In this document: one piece after another, positions 35,851 through 42,535 of the stretch
Position numbering within the stretch: position 1 is the first letter of the stretch
How the letters are laid out: every line of letters starts with the position of its first letter
NCBI RefSeq assembly: GCF_014648695.1
Contig: NZ_BMRP01000032.1
Coordinates: 5,991-66,734 of the forward strand
Source: Streptomyces albospinus
GTDB taxonomy: Bacteria > Actinomycetota > Actinomycetes > Streptomycetales > Streptomycetaceae
Length of the DNA stretch: 60,744 bases
Direction of reading: 5' to 3'
Notes under the pieces: model-generated
Told to the model about the DNA's origin: nothing
Database searches by the model: none
What the model saw: only the letters and a program-made list of their open reading frames with translations
Position numbers and translations under genes: made by a program

Positions 35851-37005
35851 ATGTCCCTGGACCACCGCCTGCCCGCCGAGCTGGAGGAACTCCGGCGTAC
35901 GGTCGAGGCGTTCGCGCACGACGTCGTCGCCCCGGAGATCGGCACGTACTACGAGCAGCACGCCTTCCCGTACGACATCGTCCGCCAGATGGGCCAGATG
36001 GGCCTGTTCGGCCTGCCGTTCCCCGAGGAGTACGGCGGGATGGGCGGCGACTACCTGGCGCTCGGGATCGCCCTGGAGGAGCTGGCCCGGGTCGACTCCT
36101 CCGTGGCCATCACCCTGGAGGCCGGCGTCTCCCTGGGGGCGATGCCGATCTACCGCTTCGGCACCGAGGAGCAGAAGCGCGCCTGGCTGCCGAAGCTGTG
36201 CTCCGGCGAGCTGCTGGGCGCGTTCGGCCTCACCGAGCCGGACGGCGGCTCGGACGCCGGCGCCACCCGCACCACCGCGGTCCGCGACGGCGACACCTGG
36301 GTGATCAACGGCAGCAAGTGCTTCATCACCAACTCCGGTACGGACATCACCGGCCTGGTGACGGTCACCGCGGTCACCGGCCGCACCCCGGACGGCGCCC
36401 CGCAGATCTCCTCGATCATCATCCCGTCCGGCACCCCCGGCTTCACGGTCGCCGCCCCGTACTCCAAGGTCGGCTGGAACGCCTCGGACACCCGCGAACT
36501 GTCCTTCTCCGACGTCCGCGTCCCGGCCGCCAACCTCCTGGGCGAGGAGGGCCGCGGCTACGCCCAGTTCCTGCGCATCCTCGACGAGGGCCGGATCGCC
36601 ATCGCGGCGCTGGCCACCGGCCTCGCCCAGGGCTGCGTCGACGAGTCGGTGCGGTACGCCAAGGAGCGGCACGCCTTCGGCCGCCCCATCGGCGCCAACC
36701 AGGCCATCCAGTTCAAGCTCGCCGACATGGAGATGCGCGCCCACACCGCCCGGCTGGCCTGGCGCGACGCCGCCTCCCGCCTCGTCCTGGGCGAGCCGTT
36801 CAAGAAGGAGGCCGCGCTCGCCAAGCTCTACTCGTCCGAGATCGCGGTGGACAATGCCCGCGAGGCCACCCAGATCCACGGCGGCTACGGCTTCATGAAC
36901 GAGTACCCGGTCGCCCGGATGTGGCGGGACGCCAAGATCCTGGAAATCGGCGAGGGCACCAGCGAGGTCCAGCGGATGCTTATTGCACGGGAGTTGGGCT
37001 TCTAG
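35851..37005 (+). CDS. acdH: Isovaleryl-CoA-type acyl-CoA dehydrogenase
   Basis: 384 residues, start ATG with AAGGAG upstream. FAD/substrate motifs: FGLTEPDGGSDAGATRTTA, WVINGSKCFITNSG, SDTRELSFSDVRVPA and IHGGYGFMNEYPVARMWRDAK, ending EVQRMLIARELGF. In the accD1-accA1-hmgL context it most likely converts isovaleryl-CoA to 3-methylcrotonyl-CoA, feeding the carboxylase. The last 57 bp of coding sequence plus the terminator are partly duplicated at 42339, at the far side of the graspetide island. Confidence 0.92.
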   Translation: MSLDHRLPAELEELRRTVEAFAHDVVAPEIGTYYEQHAFPYDIVRQMGQMGLFGLPFPEEYGGMGGDYLALGIALEELARVDSSVAITLEAGVSLGAMPIYRFGTEEQKRAWLPKLCSGELLGAFGLTEPDGGSDAGATRTTAVRDGDTWVINGSKCFITNSGTDITGLVTVTAVTGRTPDGAPQISSIIIPSGTPGFTVAAPYSKVGWNASDTRELSFSDVRVPAANLLGEEGRGYAQFLRILDEGRIAIAALATGLAQGCVDESVRYAKERHAFGRPIGANQAIQFKLADMEMRAHTARLAWRDAASRLVLGEPFKKEAALAKLYSSEIAVDNAREATQIHGGYGFMNEYPVARMWRDAKILEIGEGTSEVQRMLIARELGF

Positions 37006-37134
37006 GAGCGACCCCCGCCCCCGCGGCAAACCCCTCAGGGGCGGGCGAACAGATCCCTTAGGGGGTGGCAACGCCCCCTGTGGGCCACAACGCGGCGGGC
37101 CCGGGAGGGTATTCCCGGGCCCGCCGCGTCGCTT
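36949..37134. repeat. Left flanking repeat of the island (intact acdH 3' end plus terminator)
   Basis: This segment is repeated in direct orientation at 42339-42507. Matching pieces include GCGAGG, ACCAGCGAGGTCCA, GGGAGTTGG, TTCTAGG, GGGGCGGGCGAACAGATCCC, GGGCCACAACGCGGCGG and TATTCCCGGGCCCGC. The left copy carries the functional acdH C-terminus. Confidence 0.85.
37091..37128. terminator. Strong bidirectional terminator after acdH
   Basis: A perfect 16-bp stem (CGCGGCGGGCCCGGGA at 37091-37106, complement at 37113-37128) with a 6-nt loop lies between acdH and the convergent regulator gene. Preceded by an AGGGGG/CCCCCT hairpin. Confidence 0.9.
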
Positions 37135-37135
37135 T

Positions 37136-38476
37136 CTAGGCGGAGAGCGAGGCCGGCGTCACGAGCCGAGCGCGTTCATAGAGGTCCCGTGCGGCATGAT
37201 TCTTGAGATGGGGTCGGATGAGCTTGAACATCGTTTGCATGCGTTGATCCGCCCGTCCTGACTGGATCAAAGGGTAGTCATCCAGAGCGAGATGCCATGT
37301 CGCGCAGGCGGCTTCCAGGTGGCCGACTTCCAGTAGACGCTCGGCCAGGGTAGCGCGGTGGCGTACGCGGGCGCGCCGATAGACGCTGTAGCGCACCCTG
37401 TCCGATTCCTGCATGGCTTTGATGGAGCCGGGAACATCGCCGAGTTCGTACCGCACCTGGCTGATGTGGTAATTCAGGGCTGACGGATCGTACGAGCCGA
37501 ACGCCTTGCCCCTGGATTCCGCCTTGTCCATGGCCACTTCGGCCTCTCGTAGGTACGTCAGCGCACTGTTGCTCCCGCCGATCTGCGCGTACGCGTGTGC
37601 CTGCTGCCCGGCAAGGAAGGCCCGCATCCGTGGACCGGCTTGGGGAGACGCGGCAGCGGCAGCATCGGCGAGCCGTCGCGCCTCCCTGCCGTGCCCTAGA
37701 TCAACAGCCTGAACGCTCATCCCGCGCAGCGTCGTGCAGTACGTCAGGTGGTCCTCTGCCGCTCCGGCAAGTTCCAACGCCTTCAGGTAATACTGTTGCG
37801 CAAGGCCGTGGACACCTTCATCCACCGCCATATATCCGGTGAGGTAGCTCAAGTCCGCAGCAGCCGACAACATGGCTTTCCGTACGGATTCAGAGGCATC
37901 CGCCCGCAGATACGGGGCTACCGTGTTCACCAGGAAAGCCGCGGCCATCGGCCGGGCATGGCGCCCACCGAATTGGTCATCCAGCTCTGATACTTTCTCA
38001 GTCATAGCAATGACCATGTCGACCTCTGGCATACCGATGCGCCGAGTCTGACCCGCTTGGGAAGCTTCCATTCGCCCCACCACGTCTGGCCAATTGGGCA
38101 CGGTCAGCGCAACGGAAAAAAGACTTATACCGAGGATGCTGCGGCGGGAGGGGTCCATATCTCCGCTACCTAGGTCAATCAGCCCTTCGACCGTGCTCGG
38201 AGCGGCGTCCGAGCCTCTGGCAGGGGCCGGGAACCCGGCCTCGGCATGGGTGACCGGACGTCCCAGCTTCCGCGCCAGCGCCTCCAAGACCAGCGGCCTG
38301 ACCGTCTCCTTGGGCATCTGCCCCTGACGCCACTGGTGGGCCGACGGCTCGCGGTACCGGAGCGGGGTTCCTCTCTCGGTACCGATGCGGTTCACGGCCT
38401 GGACGAACTGCCGCAGCGTCCAGCCGGTCTCCCGATAGAGGCGTTCAAGGCGCCGGTTCGGCTCCCGTGTACCCAC
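37136..38476 (-). CDS. HTH regulator with C-terminal TPR-like helical repeats (island regulator)
   Basis: 446 residues from the GTG at 38476, giving GTREPNRRLERLYRETGWTL and a GAGGAG site 9 nt upstream; a TTG three codons earlier is too close to that site. The first 90 residues are an atypical XRE-type HTH (FVQAVNRIGTERGTPLRYREPSAHQWRQG). The rest is tetratricopeptide-like helices (AVDLGHGREARRLADAAAAA, AYAQIGGSNSALTYLREAE). Codon use includes ATA, AGT, CTT and TTT, less GC-rich than the neighbours, consistent with acquisition. Divergent from the small ORF/graspetide genes, which it presumably controls; such Streptomyces regulators often sense cell state rather than a known ligand. Confidence 0.8.
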   Translation of the reverse strand: MGTREPNRRLERLYRETGWTLRQFVQAVNRIGTERGTPLRYREPSAHQWRQGQMPKETVRPLVLEALARKLGRPVTHAEAGFPAPARGSDAAPSTVEGLIDLGSGDMDPSRRSILGISLFSVALTVPNWPDVVGRMEASQAGQTRRIGMPEVDMVIAMTEKVSELDDQFGGRHARPMAAAFLVNTVAPYLRADASESVRKAMLSAAADLSYLTGYMAVDEGVHGLAQQYYLKALELAGAAEDHLTYCTTLRGMSVQAVDLGHGREARRLADAAAAASPQAGPRMRAFLAGQQAHAYAQIGGSNSALTYLREAEVAMDKAESRGKAFGSYDPSALNYHISQVRYELGDVPGSIKAMQESDRVRYSVYRRARVRHRATLAERLLEVGHLEAACATWHLALDDYPLIQSGRADQRMQTMFKLIRPHLKNHAARDLYERARLVTPASLSA

Positions 38477-38504
38477 CGACCTCAACTCCTCATTCCGTAG
38501 GAGT

Positions 38505-38523
38505 GCTTAAAGCTCTTAAAAGC
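38505..38523. promoter_or_regulatory. Candidate operator between the island regulator and the graspetide genes
   Basis: GCTTAAAGCTCTTAAAAGC is a near-palindrome built from two CTTAAA(A)G elements in an otherwise GC-rich context. It lies about 30 nt upstream of the regulator start, in the divergent interval. Confidence 0.45.
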
Positions 38524-38692
38524 CGCTGCCAGTCCAACGGTACCGCCGGCTGTAGCGGACCGGTTGCCTAGAGCGAGGACGCGCCCTCCTCTCGCGACAG
38601 CCGCTGCGAGGTTGGCGAGACAACGAGAGGACCCCCGCGACCGTGGTGGACGGCCCGGGAGCATGGCCATCAACTACAAGGGAGTTGACAAC

Positions 38693-38836
38693 ATGACTCA
38701 CGCTACAGCGCGGTTCTTAATCCCGCTGCTGCGGCCGGCGTTTCCCGCGCGGGGGCGACGGCGGGCGTTGTGGTGCGCGGTGCACGGGGTCGGTGCCGGG
38801 CCGCGCCGGATTCACGGCGTGGAGGTGGTGGGCTGA
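38693..38836 (+). CDS. Small basic protein, first of four coupled ORFs in the island
   Basis: 47 residues beginning MTHATARFLIPLLRPAFPARGRRR. The ATG is preceded by AAGGGAG. It has a short hydrophobic start and an Arg-rich middle; no known domain. The stop overlaps the next start by one base (TGATG). Function unknown; the conserved-looking arrangement suggests it belongs to the island transcript. Confidence 0.5.
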   Translation: MTHATARFLIPLLRPAFPARGRRRALWCAVHGVGAGPRRIHGVEVVG

Positions 38837-39033
38837 TGCCCCGCAGGTGCCGCACCGTTCACCTGATGGACCCGGTTCCGGCGCAGGATCCCGAGTCGGT
38901 TGCCGGCTGCGACGTGCGCGGGGCTCTGGCCCGGCAGCGTGCACAAGCGCGTGCCATCAGAGACCTGACGAAGGTGATCGACTGCAACATCGAGATCCAT
39001 CGCCACCCCCATGCGAAGCGGGAGGGCCGATGA
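38836..39033 (+). CDS. Small hypothetical protein, second coupled ORF
   Basis: 65 residues. A central basic, helical segment (GALARQRAQARAIRDLTKVIDCNIEIHRH) is the only notable feature. The start overlaps the previous stop (TGATG) and its stop overlaps the next start (ATGA), so it is translationally coupled on both sides. Not recognised. Confidence 0.5.
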   Translation: MPRRCRTVHLMDPVPAQDPESVAGCDVRGALARQRAQARAIRDLTKVIDCNIEIHRHPHAKREGR

Positions 39034-39230
39034 CGACCGCGGCACGCCCGGAGGGCCCCGCCGCCATGGTCGCCTACCGGGATCTTCAACTCGCCCTGGC
39101 AGAAACGAAGCTGACGTTCCCGGAGTCGACGTTCAGCGACACCGCCGGCGGGGAGCTCCGGACCGACCTGGGGCGCGTCGGAATCCGTACGGCCGCGATG
39201 CCGGCCCGCGTACGGAAGGCGGCACGCTGA
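39030..39230 (+). CDS. Small hypothetical protein, third coupled ORF
   Basis: 66 residues with a plausible helical core (MVAYRDLQLALAETKLTFPE) followed by GELRTDLGRVGIRTAAMPARV. The ATG overlaps the previous stop (ATGA). Not recognised. Its stop overlaps a CTG that probably starts the following reading frame. Confidence 0.5.
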   Translation: MTTAARPEGPAAMVAYRDLQLALAETKLTFPESTFSDTAGGELRTDLGRVGIRTAAMPARVRKAAR

Positions 39231-39457
39231 CGTGCCCAGGCCCCCATCTCCAGTGCCGGGGGTGCTACGGGCGCGGTTGGGCAGCAGCGGAGTTGTTCCG
39301 CGTGGAGCCGAGCCTCCGGGGTGTCACCGCGGTGGCACCTCAGGGGTGCCGGGCGTGCCGACGGAGGGGGTTCTTCTGCAAGGCCCACCCACCATGCGAA
39401 GGGTTTCACGAGCCGGGCACACCCACGGTTCTCGCCCATGCGCTGCCCCCAGTATGA
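39227..39457 (+). CDS. Small Cys-rich zinc-ribbon-like protein with probable CTG start
   Basis: About 76 residues in a frame with no ATG, GTG or TTG near its 5' end. CTG at 39227 overlaps the upstream stop as CTGA, mirroring the ATGA/GTGA overlaps of the neighbours, and GGAAGG lies 5-10 nt upstream. The product has LTCPGPHLQCRGCYGRGW, then QGCRACRRRGFFC and HPPCEG: two CxxCxGxG-like knuckles of a DnaJ-type zinc ribbon. The competing GTG frame at 39232 yields non-protein-like sequence. Start and function uncertain. Confidence 0.45.
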   Translation: MTCPGPHLQCRGCYGRGWAAAELFRVEPSLRGVTAVAPQGCRACRRRGFFCKAHPPCEGFHEPGTPTVLAHALPPV

Positions 39458-39595
39458 ACTCCCGGCCCCTGGCCCCTGGGTGACACCACGCCAGGGACCG
39501 GAGCACCAAGGCCCTCTGCCGCGGGCGAGAAGTTGACGCCAAGCTGAGCCCCGGCAGGGTCCTGCAAGTCCGAACAAGCCGAAGAAGGGAATCGG
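39458..39595. other. Spacer before the graspetide precursor gene
   Basis: 138 bp with a CCCTGG/CCAGGG hairpin (about 39472-39496). It may hold a second promoter or a processing site separating the small ORFs from tgmA. GAAGGGA precedes the tgmA start. Confidence 0.4.
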
Positions 39596-39907
39596 ATGTT
39601 TGCCCACTCCAACCGGCTCCCGACCGGGACGCCGCTCCCGTCGGGTCATGTCGCTCCCATCCCGTGGGGCCTGCGCCGTATGGCTCCGTACCCGGCGTTC
39701 GCCCCCGGTTACGCCCGTGTCGAACTCGACCCCGTCACTCAGACCGGTCGCTACTTCGACGCTGCCGGGCAGCCGATGATGATGCCGGGGCATGGGACGA
39801 GCACTGGTACCAACCCGCCCACCAACACCGGTAATCCGTCCGATGGTTCGGGCCCCGGTGGCGCCGGTGGCGGTGACCAGGACACCGGAAACGACAGCGA
39901 TCAGTGA
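39596..39907 (+). CDS. tgmA: Graspetide (ATP-grasp-modified RiPP) precursor peptide
   Basis: 103 residues. The leader has the conserved block PIPWGLRRMAPYP followed by YARVELDPVTQTGRYFDAAGQP, which I recognise as the ATP-grasp target RiPP family of actinobacteria. The C-terminal core (about residue 65 on) contains HGTSTGTNPPTNTGN, giving Thr/Ser donors at 68-70, 72, 76 and 78. A Gly-rich segment and acidic acceptors follow at Asp83, 94, 96, 100 and 102. D83-G84 is an aspartimide-prone pair. It is expected to receive ester (omega-ester) crosslinks from TgmB and Asp methylation/aspartimide formation from TgmC. Stop overlaps tgmB (TGATG). Confidence 0.85.
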   Translation: MFAHSNRLPTGTPLPSGHVAPIPWGLRRMAPYPAFAPGYARVELDPVTQTGRYFDAAGQPMMMPGHGTSTGTNPPTNTGNPSDGSGPGGAGGGDQDTGNDSDQ

Positions 39908-40857
39908 TGCATCCGGGTCCGGTTCTGGTCGTCACCAATCTGGACGACCCCACAACCGACCTGGTGATTGACGAGCTGCACGACCGGGGCGTCCCGGTCG
40001 TGCGGTTCGACTCCGGGGACTTCCCCGCCACCTTGTCGGTCGCGGCCACCCTCACCAGCGACGGCCTCACAGGCACCCTGACCACGCCGTCGCGCACCGC
40101 CGACCTCGGGCACGTGCGGTCGCTGTACTACCGCCGCCCCTCCGGCTTCACCTTCCCGCATCTGGACGAGCAGACCGCGCGGTTCGCCGTTGCCCAAGCC
40201 CGCTACGGCCTCGGCGGCGTAATCGCCGCCCTGCCCGGCTGCCTGTACGTCAACCACCCCCACCGCATCGGCGACGCGGAGTTCAAGCCGTCCGGTCTAG
40301 CCACCGCCGTGGCAGCCGGGTTCCAGCTCCCGCCCACCCTGATCACCTCGGCCCCTGACGCGGCCAAGAGCTTCATCAAGCGGTACGGGCCGGTGATCTA
40401 CAAACCGCTCTCCGCGCCCCTCTACCGCGACGAGAACGGCGTTTCCTGCACGGTGAAGGTCGCCGAAGTCACCGCGGACGAGATCAACGGCGCCGTCAGC
40501 GGCACCGCCCACCTGTTTCAACAGCGCATCGACAAGGCCACCGACATCCGCGTGACCGTCATCGGCGACCAGGTTTTCGCTGTGCGCATCGACTCGGACC
40601 TGTTGGACTGGCGCACTGACTACAGCCGGATCACCTACTCCGTCGTCAAGCCGCCCCCGGGCATCGCCAAGGCTCTGCGCACCTACCTCGCACACTTCCG
40701 GCTCGTCTTCGGCGCTTTCGACTTCGCCGTGGACCGCGAAGGGCAATGGTGGTTCCTGGAGTGCAACCCGTCCGGACAGTGGGCGTGGCTGGAGCCGGAG
40801 ACCGGCTTGCCGATGGTTGCGGCCATGGCCGATCTGCTCGAAAGGAAGTCCGCGTGA
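39907..40857 (+). CDS. tgmB: ATP-grasp peptide ligase (graspetide maturase)
   Basis: 316 residues from the ATG at 39907 (a GTG at 39904 is also in frame). The N-terminal pre-ATP-grasp region (PVLVVTNLDDPTTDLVIDEL ... RFDSGDFPATLS; VRSLYYRRP) is MvdD/TgmB-like. The ATP-grasp core has the nucleotide-binding Lys166 (VIYKPLSAP), FQQRIDKATDIRVTVIG, and the magnesium ligands E285/N287 in FLECNPSGQWAW. It should activate Asp/Glu side chains as acyl-phosphates and link them to Thr/Ser or Lys of TgmA. Coupled to tgmA and tgmC by overlapping stop/start codons. Confidence 0.9.
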   Translation: MHPGPVLVVTNLDDPTTDLVIDELHDRGVPVVRFDSGDFPATLSVAATLTSDGLTGTLTTPSRTADLGHVRSLYYRRPSGFTFPHLDEQTARFAVAQARYGLGGVIAALPGCLYVNHPHRIGDAEFKPSGLATAVAAGFQLPPTLITSAPDAAKSFIKRYGPVIYKPLSAPLYRDENGVSCTVKVAEVTADEINGAVSGTAHLFQQRIDKATDIRVTVIGDQVFAVRIDSDLLDWRTDYSRITYSVVKPPPGIAKALRTYLAHFRLVFGAFDFAVDREGQWWFLECNPSGQWAWLEPETGLPMVAAMADLLERKSA

Positions 40858-41984
40858 CCGACGACGACAAGGCCCTCCGCGTGGCCCTCGCCAGCCGGCT
40901 GGCCTCCGGCGGATACCTTCGCACCGCCCCATGGCAGGCCGCCGTCGATTGGGTACCCCGCCACGCGTTCCTCCGCGGCGGATTCTTCGACCAGGTGGCC
41001 GGCTCGGCACCGACGGCATGGCGGCCGGTCATGCCGGACGATCCACGCTGGCTGACGCGCTGCTACGACGACGACTCCCTCGTCACCCAGATCGCCGGGA
41101 CGATCGCCCCTCGGGACATCCGCGGCGAGATCCGGCGCGCCCCCACCTCATCAAGCACCATGCCCGGCTTGGTGGTGCGGATGCTCGAAGACCTTCAAGT
41201 GGAGGACGGTCACCGGGTACTGGAGATCGGAACTGGCACCGGCTACTCCACCGGGCTCCTGTGCCACCGACTCGGCGACGACTGTGTGACCTCCGTGGAG
41301 GTCGACGAGGACGTAGCCGGCCACGCCCGGGTCGCTCTCGGCGACATCGGTTACCACCCACGCACCCTCGTGGGCGACGGCCTTCTCGGCGCCGCCGACG
41401 GCGCGCCCTACGACCGTCTGATCGCCATGTGCGGAGTGGTCGATCTGCCCTACGCCTGGGTCGAGCAGACCCGACCCGGCGGAATCATCCTCGCCACCCT
41501 GTGCGGCTGGCTGTACTCCTCCGAACTCGCCCGGCTCACCGTGGGCGAGGACGGGACAGCCCGCGGCCGGTTCCTCGGCGGACAGATCTCCTTCATGCTC
41601 GCCCGCCCCCAACTACCCCCACCGCTCGGAATGCTGCCCGATCTCGATGACGGCGACGAACGTCCCACCTCGCTCTCAGCCGATGTACTGGACGACTGGA
41701 ACACCCGCTTCGTCGCCCAGCTCGCCACACCCGGGGCGCAGCGCATCAGACTGGAGCGCAACGGGCACACCGAGCACGTTCTTATCGACGTATCCGCCGG
41801 TGCGTGGGCGGCACTTGCCCAGGACGGAGGAAAGTGGACCGTTCGGCAGGGTGGACCGGCCCGCCTCTGGGACGCGGTAGAGGAGCACATCAGCCGCTGG
41901 CGCGCCGATGGCGCCCCCGATCTCGAACGATTCGAGGTCACCGTCACCCCCGAGGGGCAGACCGTCACTTGGCCCAAGGTCTGA
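40854..41984 (+). CDS. tgmC: Isoaspartate-methyltransferase-like enzyme of the graspetide system
   Basis: 376 residues from the GTG at 40854, overlapping the tgmB stop (GTGA) with AAAGGAAG upstream. The central domain is a protein-L-isoaspartate O-methyltransferase fold: SSSTMPGLVVRML, then SAM motif I in VLEIGTGTGYSTGLL, then SVEVDEDV. A roughly 150-residue C-terminal extension (DVLDDWNTRFVAQLATPGAQ ... ) is typical of maturase-system members and may bind the peptide. It is expected to methylate an Asp in modified TgmA, leading to an aspartimide as in fuscimiditide-type graspetides. Confidence 0.88.
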   Translation: MTDDDKALRVALASRLASGGYLRTAPWQAAVDWVPRHAFLRGGFFDQVAGSAPTAWRPVMPDDPRWLTRCYDDDSLVTQIAGTIAPRDIRGEIRRAPTSSSTMPGLVVRMLEDLQVEDGHRVLEIGTGTGYSTGLLCHRLGDDCVTSVEVDEDVAGHARVALGDIGYHPRTLVGDGLLGAADGAPYDRLIAMCGVVDLPYAWVEQTRPGGIILATLCGWLYSSELARLTVGEDGTARGRFLGGQISFMLARPQLPPPLGMLPDLDDGDERPTSLSADVLDDWNTRFVAQLATPGAQRIRLERNGHTEHVLIDVSAGAWAALAQDGGKWTVRQGGPARLWDAVEEHISRWRADGAPDLERFEVTVTPEGQTVTWPKV

Positions 41985-42013
41985 TCGCGACGAGAACCAG
42001 GAGGGTGGGGACG

Positions 42014-42322
42014 ATGGGCGACTCGGCAGATGAACCGCTGGACCACTGGGCGGCCCGCAGACAACAGCACTTGCGGCCGATCGGTGAGCGGAAGGCCGTC
42101 AGTCTCGGCGCCGGCCCTCATCAAGGCGCACACGTCGATCCCCAAGCCCGTCGGATGGTGGTGGAATGGGACGGCTTCCAGTGGATTCCGGTGACTGTGG
42201 TGGAGAACTACGCGGCTGCCTGTCGCATGCTCAACCCGGTGCCGGAGCCCACGAAAACGGAGGAGCGGTCGGCTACGTGGTCACCCATGACCCCAGGGAC
42301 CGGTCGCCACCGCAAGCCCTGA
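42014..42322 (+). CDS. DUF6087-like small protein
   Basis: 102 residues. The segment EPLDHWAARRQQHLRPIGERKAVSL ... GAHVDPQARRMVVEWDGFQWIPVTVVENYAAACRML matches the DUF6087 family of Streptomyces accessory loci as I recall it. No function known. It starts 29 bp after tgmC in the same direction, so may be co-transcribed. The last 25 or so residues look less conserved and run up to the right flanking repeat at 42339. Confidence 0.65.
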   Translation: MGDSADEPLDHWAARRQQHLRPIGERKAVSLGAGPHQGAHVDPQARRMVVEWDGFQWIPVTVVENYAAACRMLNPVPEPTKTEERSATWSPMTPGTGRHRKP

Positions 42323-42338
42323 TCCGGCGCACTATGAC

Positions 42339-42507
42339 GGCGAGGACACCAGCGAGGTCCAATGGACCCTGTTTGCAAGGGAGTTGGAGTTCTAGGGGCG
42401 AACCCCTCGGGGGCGGGCGAACAGATCCCGTAGGGGGCCACGACGCCCCCTACGGGCCACAACGCGGCGGTCCCGGAAGGTTATTCCCGGGCCCGCGGCG
42501 TGTGCTT
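42339..42507. repeat. Right flanking repeat of the island (decayed acdH 3' end plus terminator)
   Basis: A second, diverged copy of the acdH 3' end: ACCAGCGAGGTCCAATGGACC, then GGGAGTTGGAGTTCTAGG, then the two hairpins in the same order as at 36949-37134, with an 18-bp deletion. The coding part is no longer attached to any gene. Together the repeats enclose a 5.2-kb island. Confidence 0.85.
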
Positions 42508-42535
42508 CACCGCCCCAGCCGCGGCTCCACAGGAC

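Noticed and set aside
39232..39483. GTG-started frame of 83 codons after the third small ORF
   Set aside because: Product is Gly/Pro/Arg-rich without structure; the overlapping frame with CxxC motifs is more protein-like.
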